45,531 nt of DNA from Opitutales bacterium (GTDB lineage: Bacteria > Verrucomicrobiota > Verrucomicrobiia > Opitutales > Opitutaceae): NCBI GenBank assembly GCA_018700525.1, contig JABITN010000106.1, forward strand, positions 1 to 45,531, read 5' to 3'. Below are positions 36,966 through 45,531 of the stretch, piece after piece. The translations under genes and the position numbers were made by a program. The notes under the pieces were generated by a model. That model was not told the origin of the DNA and did not search any database. It saw only the letters and a list, made by a program, of their open reading frames with translations. How positions within the stretch are numbered: the stretch's first letter is position 1; each line of letters starts with the position of its first letter.

Positions 36966-36982
36966 ATCATATCGTATATGAT
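36966..36982. promoter_or_regulatory. Inverted repeat upstream of the RND operon
   Basis: ATCATAT-CGT-ATATGAT is a perfect 17-base inverted repeat with a three-base centre, 68 bases before the membrane-fusion gene. It has the size and symmetry of an operator. The bound regulator is unknown. The TGATATGAT block of region 1 shares ATCATATC with one arm, which may be chance in AT-rich DNA. Confidence 0.35.
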
Positions 36983-37050
36983 CCCTCCTGAAGCTTCGAA
37001 CCCCGTAATCATCTCTTGCTCACGAACCTCTCTCTCGGAACACCCTGTAC

Positions 37051-38403
37051 ATGCCCTCGCCAGAAAGTAACTCTCAACCGAAAGATACCTCGCCACCAAG
37101 CGAGAAGGGTTACCAAGCATCCGCTCCCTCGAATCCCAGGAACCTTGTCTCCATTCTGATACGCCTCCTTCCGCCCGTCTTGATCTTGGCGATCGGTTGG
37201 TTCGGCTACGTAACGCTTTCCGTCGAACCTGAGGAGACCAAAAAAGGAAAGGGCAAACCGCGCCCGATTAGAACGCAAGTGGTTGAACTTATCCCCCGGG
37301 ATTATGCATCCAAGATCATAACCCAGGGCAACGTACGTCCCCATGACCAAATCACTCTGAATTCCGAAGTGACGGGAAAAGTCGTCCGCATCAGCGAAAA
37401 CTTCGAAGACGGCGCCTTCTTCGAAGCAGGCGAAATACTCGTGGAATTGGACACCGCCGATTTCGAAGCAGCCGTCGCCAATGCCGAGGCTCAAGTAGCC
37501 CGCACCACCTCGTCCTACGCACTTGAAAAAGCCCAATCGGATCAGGCGCGAGCCAACTGGGAAAAGTTAAGTCCGGATCAGAACGAGAACCCCGATCCGC
37601 TCGTGCTGCGAATCCCTCAGTTAAAACAAGCTGAGGCCAATGTGAAATCCGCCGATGCTCTACTAGGCCGAGCCCAGCGCGACTTAGAAAGAGCCCGCAT
37701 CCGAGCGCCCTTCGATGGTCGCGTCCGTCAACGGTCCGTCGGCTTGGGGCAAGCCATTCGCACCAACTCTCCCTTGGGCACTATTTTCGCATCCGATTAC
37801 GCGGAGATTCGCTTACCCATTTCCGGCGAAGATCTACCACTACTCGATTTACCGGAACGAGTCGGAGATCCGCCATTGGCCGTTGAGCTTAGCGACACCT
37901 TGAATCCGGAGAACAACCTCGTCTGGCAAGCGCAGATCATTCGAACAGAAGGCACCCTCGACGCCAATTCGCTCGAGCTCTTCGCCATCGCGAAAGTAAA
38001 TGATCCATTCGGGCTGCTTTCCGGCAAAACCCCTCTTCGTATTGAACAACCGGTTACAGCGTCAATCTCGGGCAAAATCCTGGAAAACGTCATGGTTTTG
38101 CCGCGTCTCGGCGTTAAACGCCTGAACCAAGTCTATCTCGTCGACCCCAATCAGTTGACTCTGAGCACACGGACCATCGAAGCGGTCTGGTCCGACGCGA
38201 ACAACATCCTCATTCGCGATCCCAATATCCCAGTCGGCACGCTTCTAGCGACCACCAAACTGTCCTACGCCCCCGAGGGAGCTCAAGTCGAAGTCATGCC
38301 TACCATCAATCCAGAGGACATCACTAGGACTGATTGGGATCACAAGAAGGGTAAAATCGAAAAAGGCCTCGGTGGAGGCGGAAAGAAATCGGGAAGCCTC
38401 TGA
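37051..38403 (+). CDS. RND efflux periplasmic adaptor (HlyD/MFP family)
   Basis: A 450-residue membrane-fusion protein. One N-terminal anchor helix (about 32-56, VSILIRLLPPVLILAIGWFGYV) is followed by a beta-barrel and lipoyl half (VTGKVVRISENFEDGAFFEAGEILVELD). An alpha-hairpin (about 140-215) and the returning lipoyl half with the family line RIRAPFDGRVRQRSV come next. The last 25 residues are Lys- and Gly-rich (KKGKIEKGLGGGGKK). It links the inner-membrane RND pump to an outer-membrane channel, but no TolC-like gene occurs nearby. It begins 173 bases after the DUF1592 gene, and the RND gene follows three bases after its stop. Confidence 0.9.
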   Translation: MPSPESNSQPKDTSPPSEKGYQASAPSNPRNLVSILIRLLPPVLILAIGWFGYVTLSVEPEETKKGKGKPRPIRTQVVELIPRDYASKIITQGNVRPHDQITLNSEVTGKVVRISENFEDGAFFEAGEILVELDTADFEAAVANAEAQVARTTSSYALEKAQSDQARANWEKLSPDQNENPDPLVLRIPQLKQAEANVKSADALLGRAQRDLERARIRAPFDGRVRQRSVGLGQAIRTNSPLGTIFASDYAEIRLPISGEDLPLLDLPERVGDPPLAVELSDTLNPENNLVWQAQIIRTEGTLDANSLELFAIAKVNDPFGLLSGKTPLRIEQPVTASISGKILENVMVLPRLGVKRLNQVYLVDPNQLTLSTRTIEAVWSDANNILIRDPNIPVGTLLATTKLSYAPEGAQVEVMPTINPEDITRTDWDHKKGKIEKGLGGGGKKSGSL

Positions 38404-38406
38404 TCA

Positions 38407-41400
38407 ATGATTCGCTGGTTTACCAAAAATGGCATCGCTGCCAATTTCCTCATGATCGGCATCCTGCTGGCTGGATTCTACACCGCGTTCTTCAAGATTC
38501 CTTTGGAAGTGACCCCCGCGCTCAGCTGGAATACCGTCATGATGGACATGCGGTATCGCGGCGGAACGCCCAAGGATATCGAAAAAGCCATCCTAATTCC
38601 CGTCGAAGCCGCATTGGAAAGCGTCCAGGGTATTAAGAGCCTCAACGCAGATGGCAGCAACGGCCGGGCTCGCTTCTACTTACGAGCCAAAGACGGAGTC
38701 GATCTGCGGGCACTGATGGACGACGTCAAAGCCCAGGTCGATACGATCAACACATTCCCCGCCGAAACGGATCCGCCACGCATTTTTATTCCCGAATCCG
38801 CCAACTCCCGAGAGGTGCTCACCATCGCGATATGCGGCAATTTGAGCGACCACGACCTATTGAAAGCCGCACGACAAGTCAGAGACGATTTGCTCGAAGT
38901 TCCCGGCATCAGTCGCACGAATATCCAAGGCGATCGGAATCGGGAAATTTCGATCGAGGCCAACGAGTCTCTACTCCGCTCCTACAAGCTCTCATTCCAG
39001 CAGATCGCCGATGCCGTTCGTCGCAACTCTGTAGATATGCCAGCCGGCTCGATTCGAAGCGAAAGCGGTCGGATGACGATTCGAACGCAAGGGCAGGCTT
39101 ATACCGAAGAAGATTTTTCGAAAATCCCCATCCGATCATCCAACGGCGCAGATGTTCTGATCGGAGAAGTCGCCACCATTATTGACGGTTTCGAAGGCGG
39201 CACGAAGTATGTCGAATTCAACGAAAAACCAGCCCTCTACGTCGAAGTCATGCGCGTCGGCCAGGAAAGTGCCATCGATATATCCGACAAAGTTCACGAT
39301 TACGTAAACAATGCCCACAATCGTTTTCCGAACGGCGTGGAGCTACATATTTGGAAAGACGAGTCTCGAAGCATTCGCGGCCGTCTCGACACTTTGGTTA
39401 CATCTCTCTTTCAAGGCAGCATCATGGTCATGATTATCCTAGGAATATTCCTACGACCGCAAGTTGCGTTTTGGGTTGTACTGGGAATCCCCGTCTCCTT
39501 CGCGGGCGGCGTTTTACTCATGCCATTCTTCGGTGTCACCGCGAACATAATGAGCCTCTTTGGCTACATCCTCGTCCTCGGCGTGGTAGTGGACGATGCC
39601 ATCATCACCGGCGAAAACGTGTACTCTCGACTCAAGACCGGAATGGACCCGACCGAAGCCAGCATTCTCGGGACCAAGGAAGTCGCGGTTCCTGTCACTT
39701 TTGGAGTCATCACCACCGCAGTCGCTTTTCTACCTCTACTCTACTTCGATGGCGTGTGGGGCGACTTCGCTAAACAGATTCCACCGATTGTTGCGCCCGT
39801 ATTGCTTTTTTCATTACTCGAATCCAAGCTCATCCTTCCTGCCCACTTGAAGCACGTTCGAATAAATCGCAAGCCCAACGCCTTCGTCCGATTTCAGTCG
39901 AGCATCGCCAGCGCCCTGGAACGCTTTATAGAGAAAATCTATCAACCGTCTCTTAGATTCGCGATCGCTAATCGACTATCCGTCCTGGCGGTTTTCCTGA
40001 CCATGGGCTTGCTCATGGCAGGCTACTGCGTTGGTGGACGGATTGGGTTCCAATCGTTCCCCGCTGTCGATACCTTACGACTCACGGCAACGCTTGCTCT
40101 CCCTGGCGATGTTCCCGTAGAAGTCACCGATCGCTATATTCGTCGGATCGTCGGCGCCGTCGATCAGCTCAAAGAGGAATTCGTCGACCCCGGTACGGGC
40201 GAACCGCTCGTCAGGAATGTTTCTTTAGTCTCCGGAGCCAAATTCCCCGGACGAGGATACAGTCAATCGCAAGGATTCGTCCAAGTCGAAGTTCTCCTGC
40301 CCGAAGACAGAAGCGAGCCGGGACCTCGCAACAGCATCTTAGCCGCCCGCTGGGCGGAAATCGTCGGTCCAATCCCGGAAGCCCGCCGATTTCGCGTGTA
40401 TTCAGAATCTTCACTCCAGCAAAGCGGCGAATACAATGAAGAGCACCTCTACCTCGAATTGCGAGGACCAAGCTCGGAATCAAAGGCTGAAATCGCAGAA
40501 AAAATCCGAGATCTGCTAACGAACTACGAAGGAATCAGCACCGCTTGGGCGGACATCAATCTGAAAGCCGAGGAACTGGTCGTTTCACTCAAGCCAAGAG
40601 CCGTCGAACTGGGGCTAACCCAACAATCCCTAGCCCGGCAAATCCGACAGGCCTTCTACGGCGAGCAGGCCCAACGCGTTCTCCAAGACGTCGACGATAT
40701 TCGAGTCATGGTCCGCCTACCCGATGCCGAACGCGAATCGCTCTACACATTCGAACGCATAAAAATCCGCACCCCGCGTGGAGCTGAGGTTCCGCTCACC
40801 ACCGTGGCCGACGTTTCCTTCACCACCGCACCTACTTTCGTAGAGCGTAACGATCGGGCTGAAGTCATCCGGATCGGTGCCCAACCCATCGACGAAACGG
40901 TGGACATTATAGGCATATCTCAAGAAATAACTCCGCTCCTTCAAGAGTTATGCAATGAAGTTGAGGGCATCTCCTTCAAATGGATGGGCTATGTGGCTGA
41001 AGCCGAGGAATCAAAACGCCGAACGATAATCGGAACCATCGCTCTCATCTTCGTTTTGTACGCCCTGCTCGCTATTCCTTTCAAATCGATGGTCCAGCCC
41101 TTCTTCGTCTTGATCGCTCTGCCTTTCGGCGTCATCGGCGCCCTCCTAGGGCACATGATTATGGGACTCACTCCATCCTACCTATCCGTCTTCGGAATGC
41201 TCGCTTTAGCTGGTGTCGTCGTGAACGACTCGCTGGTTATGGTCGACTATATCAATCGACGACTGGGCGAGGGAATGTCCTTGCGAGATGCTTGCCAAGA
41301 AGCCGGCGGCAAGCGCTTCCGTCCCATCATGCTAACTTCAGTTACGACGTTTGTGGGGCTTCTGCCGCTAATGCTGGAAACCTCCAGGCACGCTCAATTC

Positions 41401-41607
41401 CTCATTCCCATGGCCGTGTCGCTCGGTTTCGGGGTCGCCTTCGCGACGGTCATCACTCTATACCTCATCCCCTGCTCCCTGCTCGTTTCCGAAGATTGCG
41501 GTCGCATATTAAGCGTCCTTCGGCATTGGTATTTCAAACCTTTCCGAACCCCAACAGCAGGAGCCCCGGCCAGTCGGAGCAATCGGGACAAGCAAATCGC
41601 TGGCTAA
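38407..41607 (+). CDS. RND-family efflux transporter, inner-membrane permease (AcrB-like)
   Basis: A 1066-residue AcrB-type RND permease with the usual twofold layout: a helix near residues 13-31, a large periplasmic loop, six helices, then a second such half. The proton-relay Asp pair is conserved in transmembrane segment 4 (GVVVDDAIITGENVYSRL, Asp396 and Asp397). In segment 10 the position of AcrB Lys940 falls in GVVVNDSLVMVDYINRR, so the relay partner differs, as in several other RND subgroups. The substrate is not predictable. It lies three bases after the adaptor gene and 30 bases before a DUF1552 gene. Confidence 0.95.
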   Translation: MIRWFTKNGIAANFLMIGILLAGFYTAFFKIPLEVTPALSWNTVMMDMRYRGGTPKDIEKAILIPVEAALESVQGIKSLNADGSNGRARFYLRAKDGVDLRALMDDVKAQVDTINTFPAETDPPRIFIPESANSREVLTIAICGNLSDHDLLKAARQVRDDLLEVPGISRTNIQGDRNREISIEANESLLRSYKLSFQQIADAVRRNSVDMPAGSIRSESGRMTIRTQGQAYTEEDFSKIPIRSSNGADVLIGEVATIIDGFEGGTKYVEFNEKPALYVEVMRVGQESAIDISDKVHDYVNNAHNRFPNGVELHIWKDESRSIRGRLDTLVTSLFQGSIMVMIILGIFLRPQVAFWVVLGIPVSFAGGVLLMPFFGVTANIMSLFGYILVLGVVVDDAIITGENVYSRLKTGMDPTEASILGTKEVAVPVTFGVITTAVAFLPLLYFDGVWGDFAKQIPPIVAPVLLFSLLESKLILPAHLKHVRINRKPNAFVRFQSSIASALERFIEKIYQPSLRFAIANRLSVLAVFLTMGLLMAGYCVGGRIGFQSFPAVDTLRLTATLALPGDVPVEVTDRYIRRIVGAVDQLKEEFVDPGTGEPLVRNVSLVSGAKFPGRGYSQSQGFVQVEVLLPEDRSEPGPRNSILAARWAEIVGPIPEARRFRVYSESSLQQSGEYNEEHLYLELRGPSSESKAEIAEKIRDLLTNYEGISTAWADINLKAEELVVSLKPRAVELGLTQQSLARQIRQAFYGEQAQRVLQDVDDIRVMVRLPDAERESLYTFERIKIRTPRGAEVPLTTVADVSFTTAPTFVERNDRAEVIRIGAQPIDETVDIIGISQEITPLLQELCNEVEGISFKWMGYVAEAEESKRRTIIGTIALIFVLYALLAIPFKSMVQPFFVLIALPFGVIGALLGHMIMGLTPSYLSVFGMLALAGVVVNDSLVMVDYINRRLGEGMSLRDACQEAGGKRFRPIMLTSVTTFVGLLPLMLETSRHAQFLIPMAVSLGFGVAFATVITLYLIPCSLLVSEDCGRILSVLRHWYFKPFRTPTAGAPASRSNRDKQIAG

Positions 41608-41637
41608 ACGCCCTTCGACAATCTTACCTTCAATTCC

Positions 41638-42984
<1,347 letters not shown>

Positions 42985-43839
42985 ATGAAACGGATTAGAA
43001 TTCCAATGTTTATTAGAACGACCGCTCTCCTCTTTCTCGGATTCGCCTCCGCAACTCTAACCACTGCGGCACCTCGCTCCATCCACCCAGTCAAGCCCCT
43101 GGCCAAAGCCCATGCCCACAACGACTACGAACATGAGCGTCCATTGCACGATGCGCTTTCGCAAGGCTTCACCAGTGTCGAAGCGGACGTTCATCTATTT
43201 GGAAATCAACTGCTGGTCGCTCACAACGCGCGCGACGCGCACTCGAGCAAAACCTTGCAATCGCTCTACCTTGAACCGTTGCAAAATATAATACGTGAAA
43301 ATAAAGGAAGCGTGTATTCAGAAAACTCTCGGTTCACTTTATTCATCGATATCAAAACCGAGGGAGAAAAAACTTACCAAGCGATCGAGGCCGCTCTTGA
43401 GCAGTATAAAGAAATCCTAACATCCTCCACCCGCGAAACGAGCGTAGAAGGTCCAGTGACCGTAATAATCTCAGGAAATCGCCCTCGAGAAACGATGAGA
43501 GCCCAGAATATTCGCCATACATTCTACGATGGTCGGCTTGCCGATTTGGATACAAACAGCGATGCCCGTTTTATCCCGATCATTAGTGATAATTGGGAGA
43601 AGACCTTCAGTTGGAAAGGCGACGGCGATATGCCCTCGAACGAACGCACCAAACTAATCGAAATCGTAACGAAGGCGCATCGCAACCACCAACGCGTACG
43701 CTTTTGGGCGACCCCCGACGAACCCTCGACCGAACGTGCAGCAGTGTGGCTAGAACTTCTTCATGCTGGAGTTGATTTGATCAATACAGATGACTTAGCT
43801 AGCCTAAAAGACTTTCTAATTGAAAACGATCGGCGATGA
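42985..43839 (+). CDS. Exported PI-PLC/GDPD-superfamily phosphodiesterase-like protein
   Basis: A 284-residue protein with a signal peptide (about 1-29) and the TIM-barrel phosphodiesterase pattern of the PI-PLC/GDPD superfamily. HAHNDYEHERPL (43-54) and SVEADVHL (64-71) supply the metal-binding His/Asp/Glu residues. VAHNARD (81-87) holds the second His, and FIDIKTEGE (114-122) follows. The C-terminus has a FWATPDEP and VDLINTDDL arrangement typical of glycerophosphodiesterase-like members. It resembles a subgroup often annotated as PI-PLC domain-containing. It follows DUF1552 without a gap and closes the five-gene set. The substrate is unknown; a lipid-derived or glycerophosphodiester compound is plausible. 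Confidence 0.8.
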   Translation: MKRIRIPMFIRTTALLFLGFASATLTTAAPRSIHPVKPLAKAHAHNDYEHERPLHDALSQGFTSVEADVHLFGNQLLVAHNARDAHSSKTLQSLYLEPLQNIIRENKGSVYSENSRFTLFIDIKTEGEKTYQAIEAALEQYKEILTSSTRETSVEGPVTVIISGNRPRETMRAQNIRHTFYDGRLADLDTNSDARFIPIISDNWEKTFSWKGDGDMPSNERTKLIEIVTKAHRNHQRVRFWATPDEPSTERAAVWLELLHAGVDLINTDDLASLKDFLIENDRR

Positions 43840-43852
43840 CTCATAACGTCCC

Positions 43853-44818
43853 CTACTTATTCGGCGAATAGCGAAAGACCATCAATTTCAACTGCCGGTC
43901 GAGGTCCACATCAGGGAAGTCCGGACTCGACGCCAAGCGCTCGACAAATTCGCATTCCGGGCACATTTCGACAAACGCCTGACGCAGGAAACCCTCTCCC
44001 ATTTCAGGTGCGTTCAAACACGCCAACACCTCACTCCCAGGTTTCAAGAGTTCCGGAATCCGCCGAACCACCCGCAAATAATCCTTCTTGGCAACAAAAC
44101 TCCCCGGCTGATACGAAGGCGGGTCGATCACCGCCAGATCATAAGGACCTGGCCGCTTAATCCGCCCCCATGATTTCAATACATTTGCAGCCAAATACTT
44201 GCTCCCTTCCGCCGGCAGTCCATTCAGGCGGTGATTCTCCCGTCCCTGGCTCAAAGCCCCTCGGCTCATATCCACATTCACCACATGCTTCGCTCCTACT
44301 CCGAGAGCCACCACTGAAAATGCACATGTATAGGAAAACAGATTAAGCACCCTCTTACCCGTGCAGCGCTCCTCTAGCCACTTGCGCCCCGGTTCCATGT
44401 CGAGAAAGAAACCGCTGTTCTGGTGCTGACCCAATCTTAAGTAAAACCGCTGATTTCCTCGCCGAGCAAACACCTCCTCGGGAATCGTCCCGCAAACCAC
44501 CTCCGCAGGCGCTCTCGCCAAATAGCGCCGCTGCAACAGAGCCCCCTCCAAAGGCGTATCCTCGATCAGGACACTCAATCGACTGACAAACTCACGCTCC
44601 CAATCTTTTGGCGCTTCATCGAAAAAAACGACGCTCAAAACTGGATAATAAAGATCGACCGTCAGAAACTCCAAACCCGGAAAACTCCGTCCGCGACCAT
44701 GAAAGACCCGCCGACTATCAACCCGCCCCGCTTTCAAATCCCTCAAAACCAAATCCAAACTCTCAAACACGCAATCCATCCAGAACTCGATCCCTAGCGA
44801 CGACTCCCCAGCAGTCAC
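43853..44818 (-). CDS. Class I SAM-dependent rRNA methyltransferase, RlmI/RlmK-like
   Basis: A 321-residue SAM methyltransferase similar to the catalytic part of RlmI and the RlmK half of RlmKL (Methyltrans_SAM). SAM motif I is VLNLFSYTCAFSVVAL, the acidic motif NVDMS, and the catalytic-type loop DPPSYQPGSF. GQHQNSGFFLDME upstream is typical of the family. It lacks a PUA domain, which RlmI proteins carry at the N-terminus. The probable function is methylation of a 23S rRNA base; the exact position is uncertain. The start is GTG at 44818. It is convergent with the GDPD-like gene, 13 bases apart. Confidence 0.85.
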   Translation of the reverse strand: MTAGESSLGIEFWMDCVFESLDLVLRDLKAGRVDSRRVFHGRGRSFPGLEFLTVDLYYPVLSVVFFDEAPKDWEREFVSRLSVLIEDTPLEGALLQRRYLARAPAEVVCGTIPEEVFARRGNQRFYLRLGQHQNSGFFLDMEPGRKWLEERCTGKRVLNLFSYTCAFSVVALGVGAKHVVNVDMSRGALSQGRENHRLNGLPAEGSKYLAANVLKSWGRIKRPGPYDLAVIDPPSYQPGSFVAKKDYLRVVRRIPELLKPGSEVLACLNAPEMGEGFLRQAFVEMCPECEFVERLASSPDFPDVDLDRQLKLMVFRYSPNK

Positions 44819-45138
44819 TTAAAAAAACGCTCCCATCAGGCCCTCTATCCACTATCTCGCACCCATATCTCACGCAAAACCGCAAAGAAAGAATACGAAC
44901 GCCACTGCGGGGAAACAATATTTCCCTTACTTTATTTCGAATTTTAAGCGAGCGTGTCTAACAGGCTCATCTAGCTTCACCCAATGACTTAATCCATATC
45001 CTACGCTGAAATGCTAGGACTCGAAAAACTTTGTGAGGTGGATTCAGTCTACATGGACAACTTAACTCGAGGGGCACTGGTTAAAGTATCCTGCCCAAGT
45101 ACGGAATAGGATTGCACTTAGACTGCTACCGAAGAAGT
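44819..45138. other. Gene-free interval with a short hairpin
   Basis: I see no gene in this 320-base interval. GGGAAA (44910-44915) pairs with TTTCCC (44921-44926) around a five-base loop and is followed by TTACTTTATTT on the plus strand. This resembles a weak terminator, but no plus-strand gene ends before it. Confidence 0.4.
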
Positions 45139-45531
45139 TCAGCTGTATAAATGCGGGAAGTAGAAATTACTACCAAATCGTGCGCAGAGGACAATAATCA
45201 ATAAGATGCCAAAGATAGTTCGGCTGGGTTTAACGCTTAACGCAAACGTAATCGGATCATTATCCAACACGCCAACCTCAACTGCTCTCCAACATCGCAA
45301 TTGCCAATACAAGATTAATGGCACGCACAAAAACAACATCTGCTGTCCTTTGAAAGCTGATGACGTTTCATTAAATCTAAAGTACATAACCAAAATAACT
45401 CCAGATGCGAATGCTGAGCAAATACCGGCAATAGTTAAAACATTTGTGTCTATCATGTTGTAAGCTCGTCGCCTTAAATTCCCGCTTCCTCCCCCCTTCC
45501 TCAGCTCGGCAACTCGCTTCATCATCGCGAG
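45139..45531 (-). CDS. UbiA-family prenyltransferase-like protein, 3' part (cut by window edge)
   Basis: At least 128 residues are visible; the frame stays open to the window edge, so the true start lies outside. The sequence aligns with the C-terminal third of UbiA-type polyprenyl-phosphate phosphoribosyltransferases and related proteins: RRRAYNMID, then two hydrophobic segments, LYWQLRCWRAVEVGVLDNDP and ITFALS, ending in a further helix (about 105-120). Related enzymes transfer a sugar or aromatic group to a polyprenyl carrier in the membrane. The catalytic Asp-rich motifs would lie in the missing N-terminal part. Assignment is by overall pattern only. Confidence 0.65.
   Translation of the reverse strand, partial: LAMMKRVAELRKGGGSGNLRRRAYNMIDTNVLTIAGICSAFASGVILVMYFRFNETSSAFKGQQMLFLCVPLILYWQLRCWRAVEVGVLDNDPITFALSVKPSRTIFGILLIIVLCARFGSNFYFPHLYS

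Overview
The window looks like chromosomal DNA of a Verrucomicrobiota bacterium, most likely class Opitutia/Opitutae. The evidence is a Minf_1886-family gene, a DUF1592 cytochrome and DUF1552 Tat protein pair, a secreted sulfatase, a subtilase ending in verrucomicrobial-type C-terminal repeats, a monomeric isocitrate dehydrogenase, moderate GC and frequent GTG/TTG starts. This placement is inferred from gene content only; there is no rRNA gene here. I see no tRNA, rRNA, CRISPR array, prophage or intact insertion sequence.

Region 1 (1-7.3 kb) is an accessory catabolic-looking module. A plus-strand operon encodes a MetE-like zinc methyltransferase, an UlaG-like metallo-hydrolase, a SIS-domain sugar-phosphate protein, a decayed FAD oxidoreductase remnant and two Gfo/Idh/MocA dehydrogenases. 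A convergent pair encodes a GntR/LacI-type regulator and a C-terminally shortened phosphotriesterase-like hydrolase. The regulator's promoter and the promoter region at the left end share a TTGACA plus TGATATGAT block. This suggests one regulon that also includes a secreted protein cut by the window edge.

Region 2 (7.6-18.8 kb) holds icd (monomeric IDH), a leftward mazG-xerC-subtilase run, rightward trpC-rsmA, and leftward lexA followed by two tightly coupled small genes. A third small ORF diverges from lexA. Region 3 (19-31.8 kb) holds an M16 peptidase, a Minf_1886 protein, mogA, a large hybrid histidine kinase and an arsR-arsC-aquaglyceroporin operon. It continues with a beta-hydroxyacid dehydrogenase, a single-HKD phospholipase-D-like protein, an XRE regulator fused to a degenerate class III nucleotide-cyclase domain, and class II fructose-bisphosphate aldolase with a clear terminator.

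Region 4 (32-45.5 kb) holds an ArsC/Spx-fold protein, a truncated low-molecular-weight phosphatase and a sulfatase with a Gly/Arg-rich tail. Next come a DUF1592 multidomain cytochrome, an RND efflux pair, a DUF1552 Tat protein and a PI-PLC/GDPD-like protein, all on the plus strand with short gaps. The window ends with an RlmI-like methyltransferase and the 3' end of a UbiA-type prenyltransferase. The least conventional items are the XRE-cyclase fusion, the lexA-linked small genes, the RND pump lying between DUF1592 and DUF1552 genes, and the region 1 module. Several genes are visibly decayed: the FAD oxidoreductase, the phosphotriesterase C-terminus, the LMW phosphatase, and a start-less fragment near 27.8 kb.
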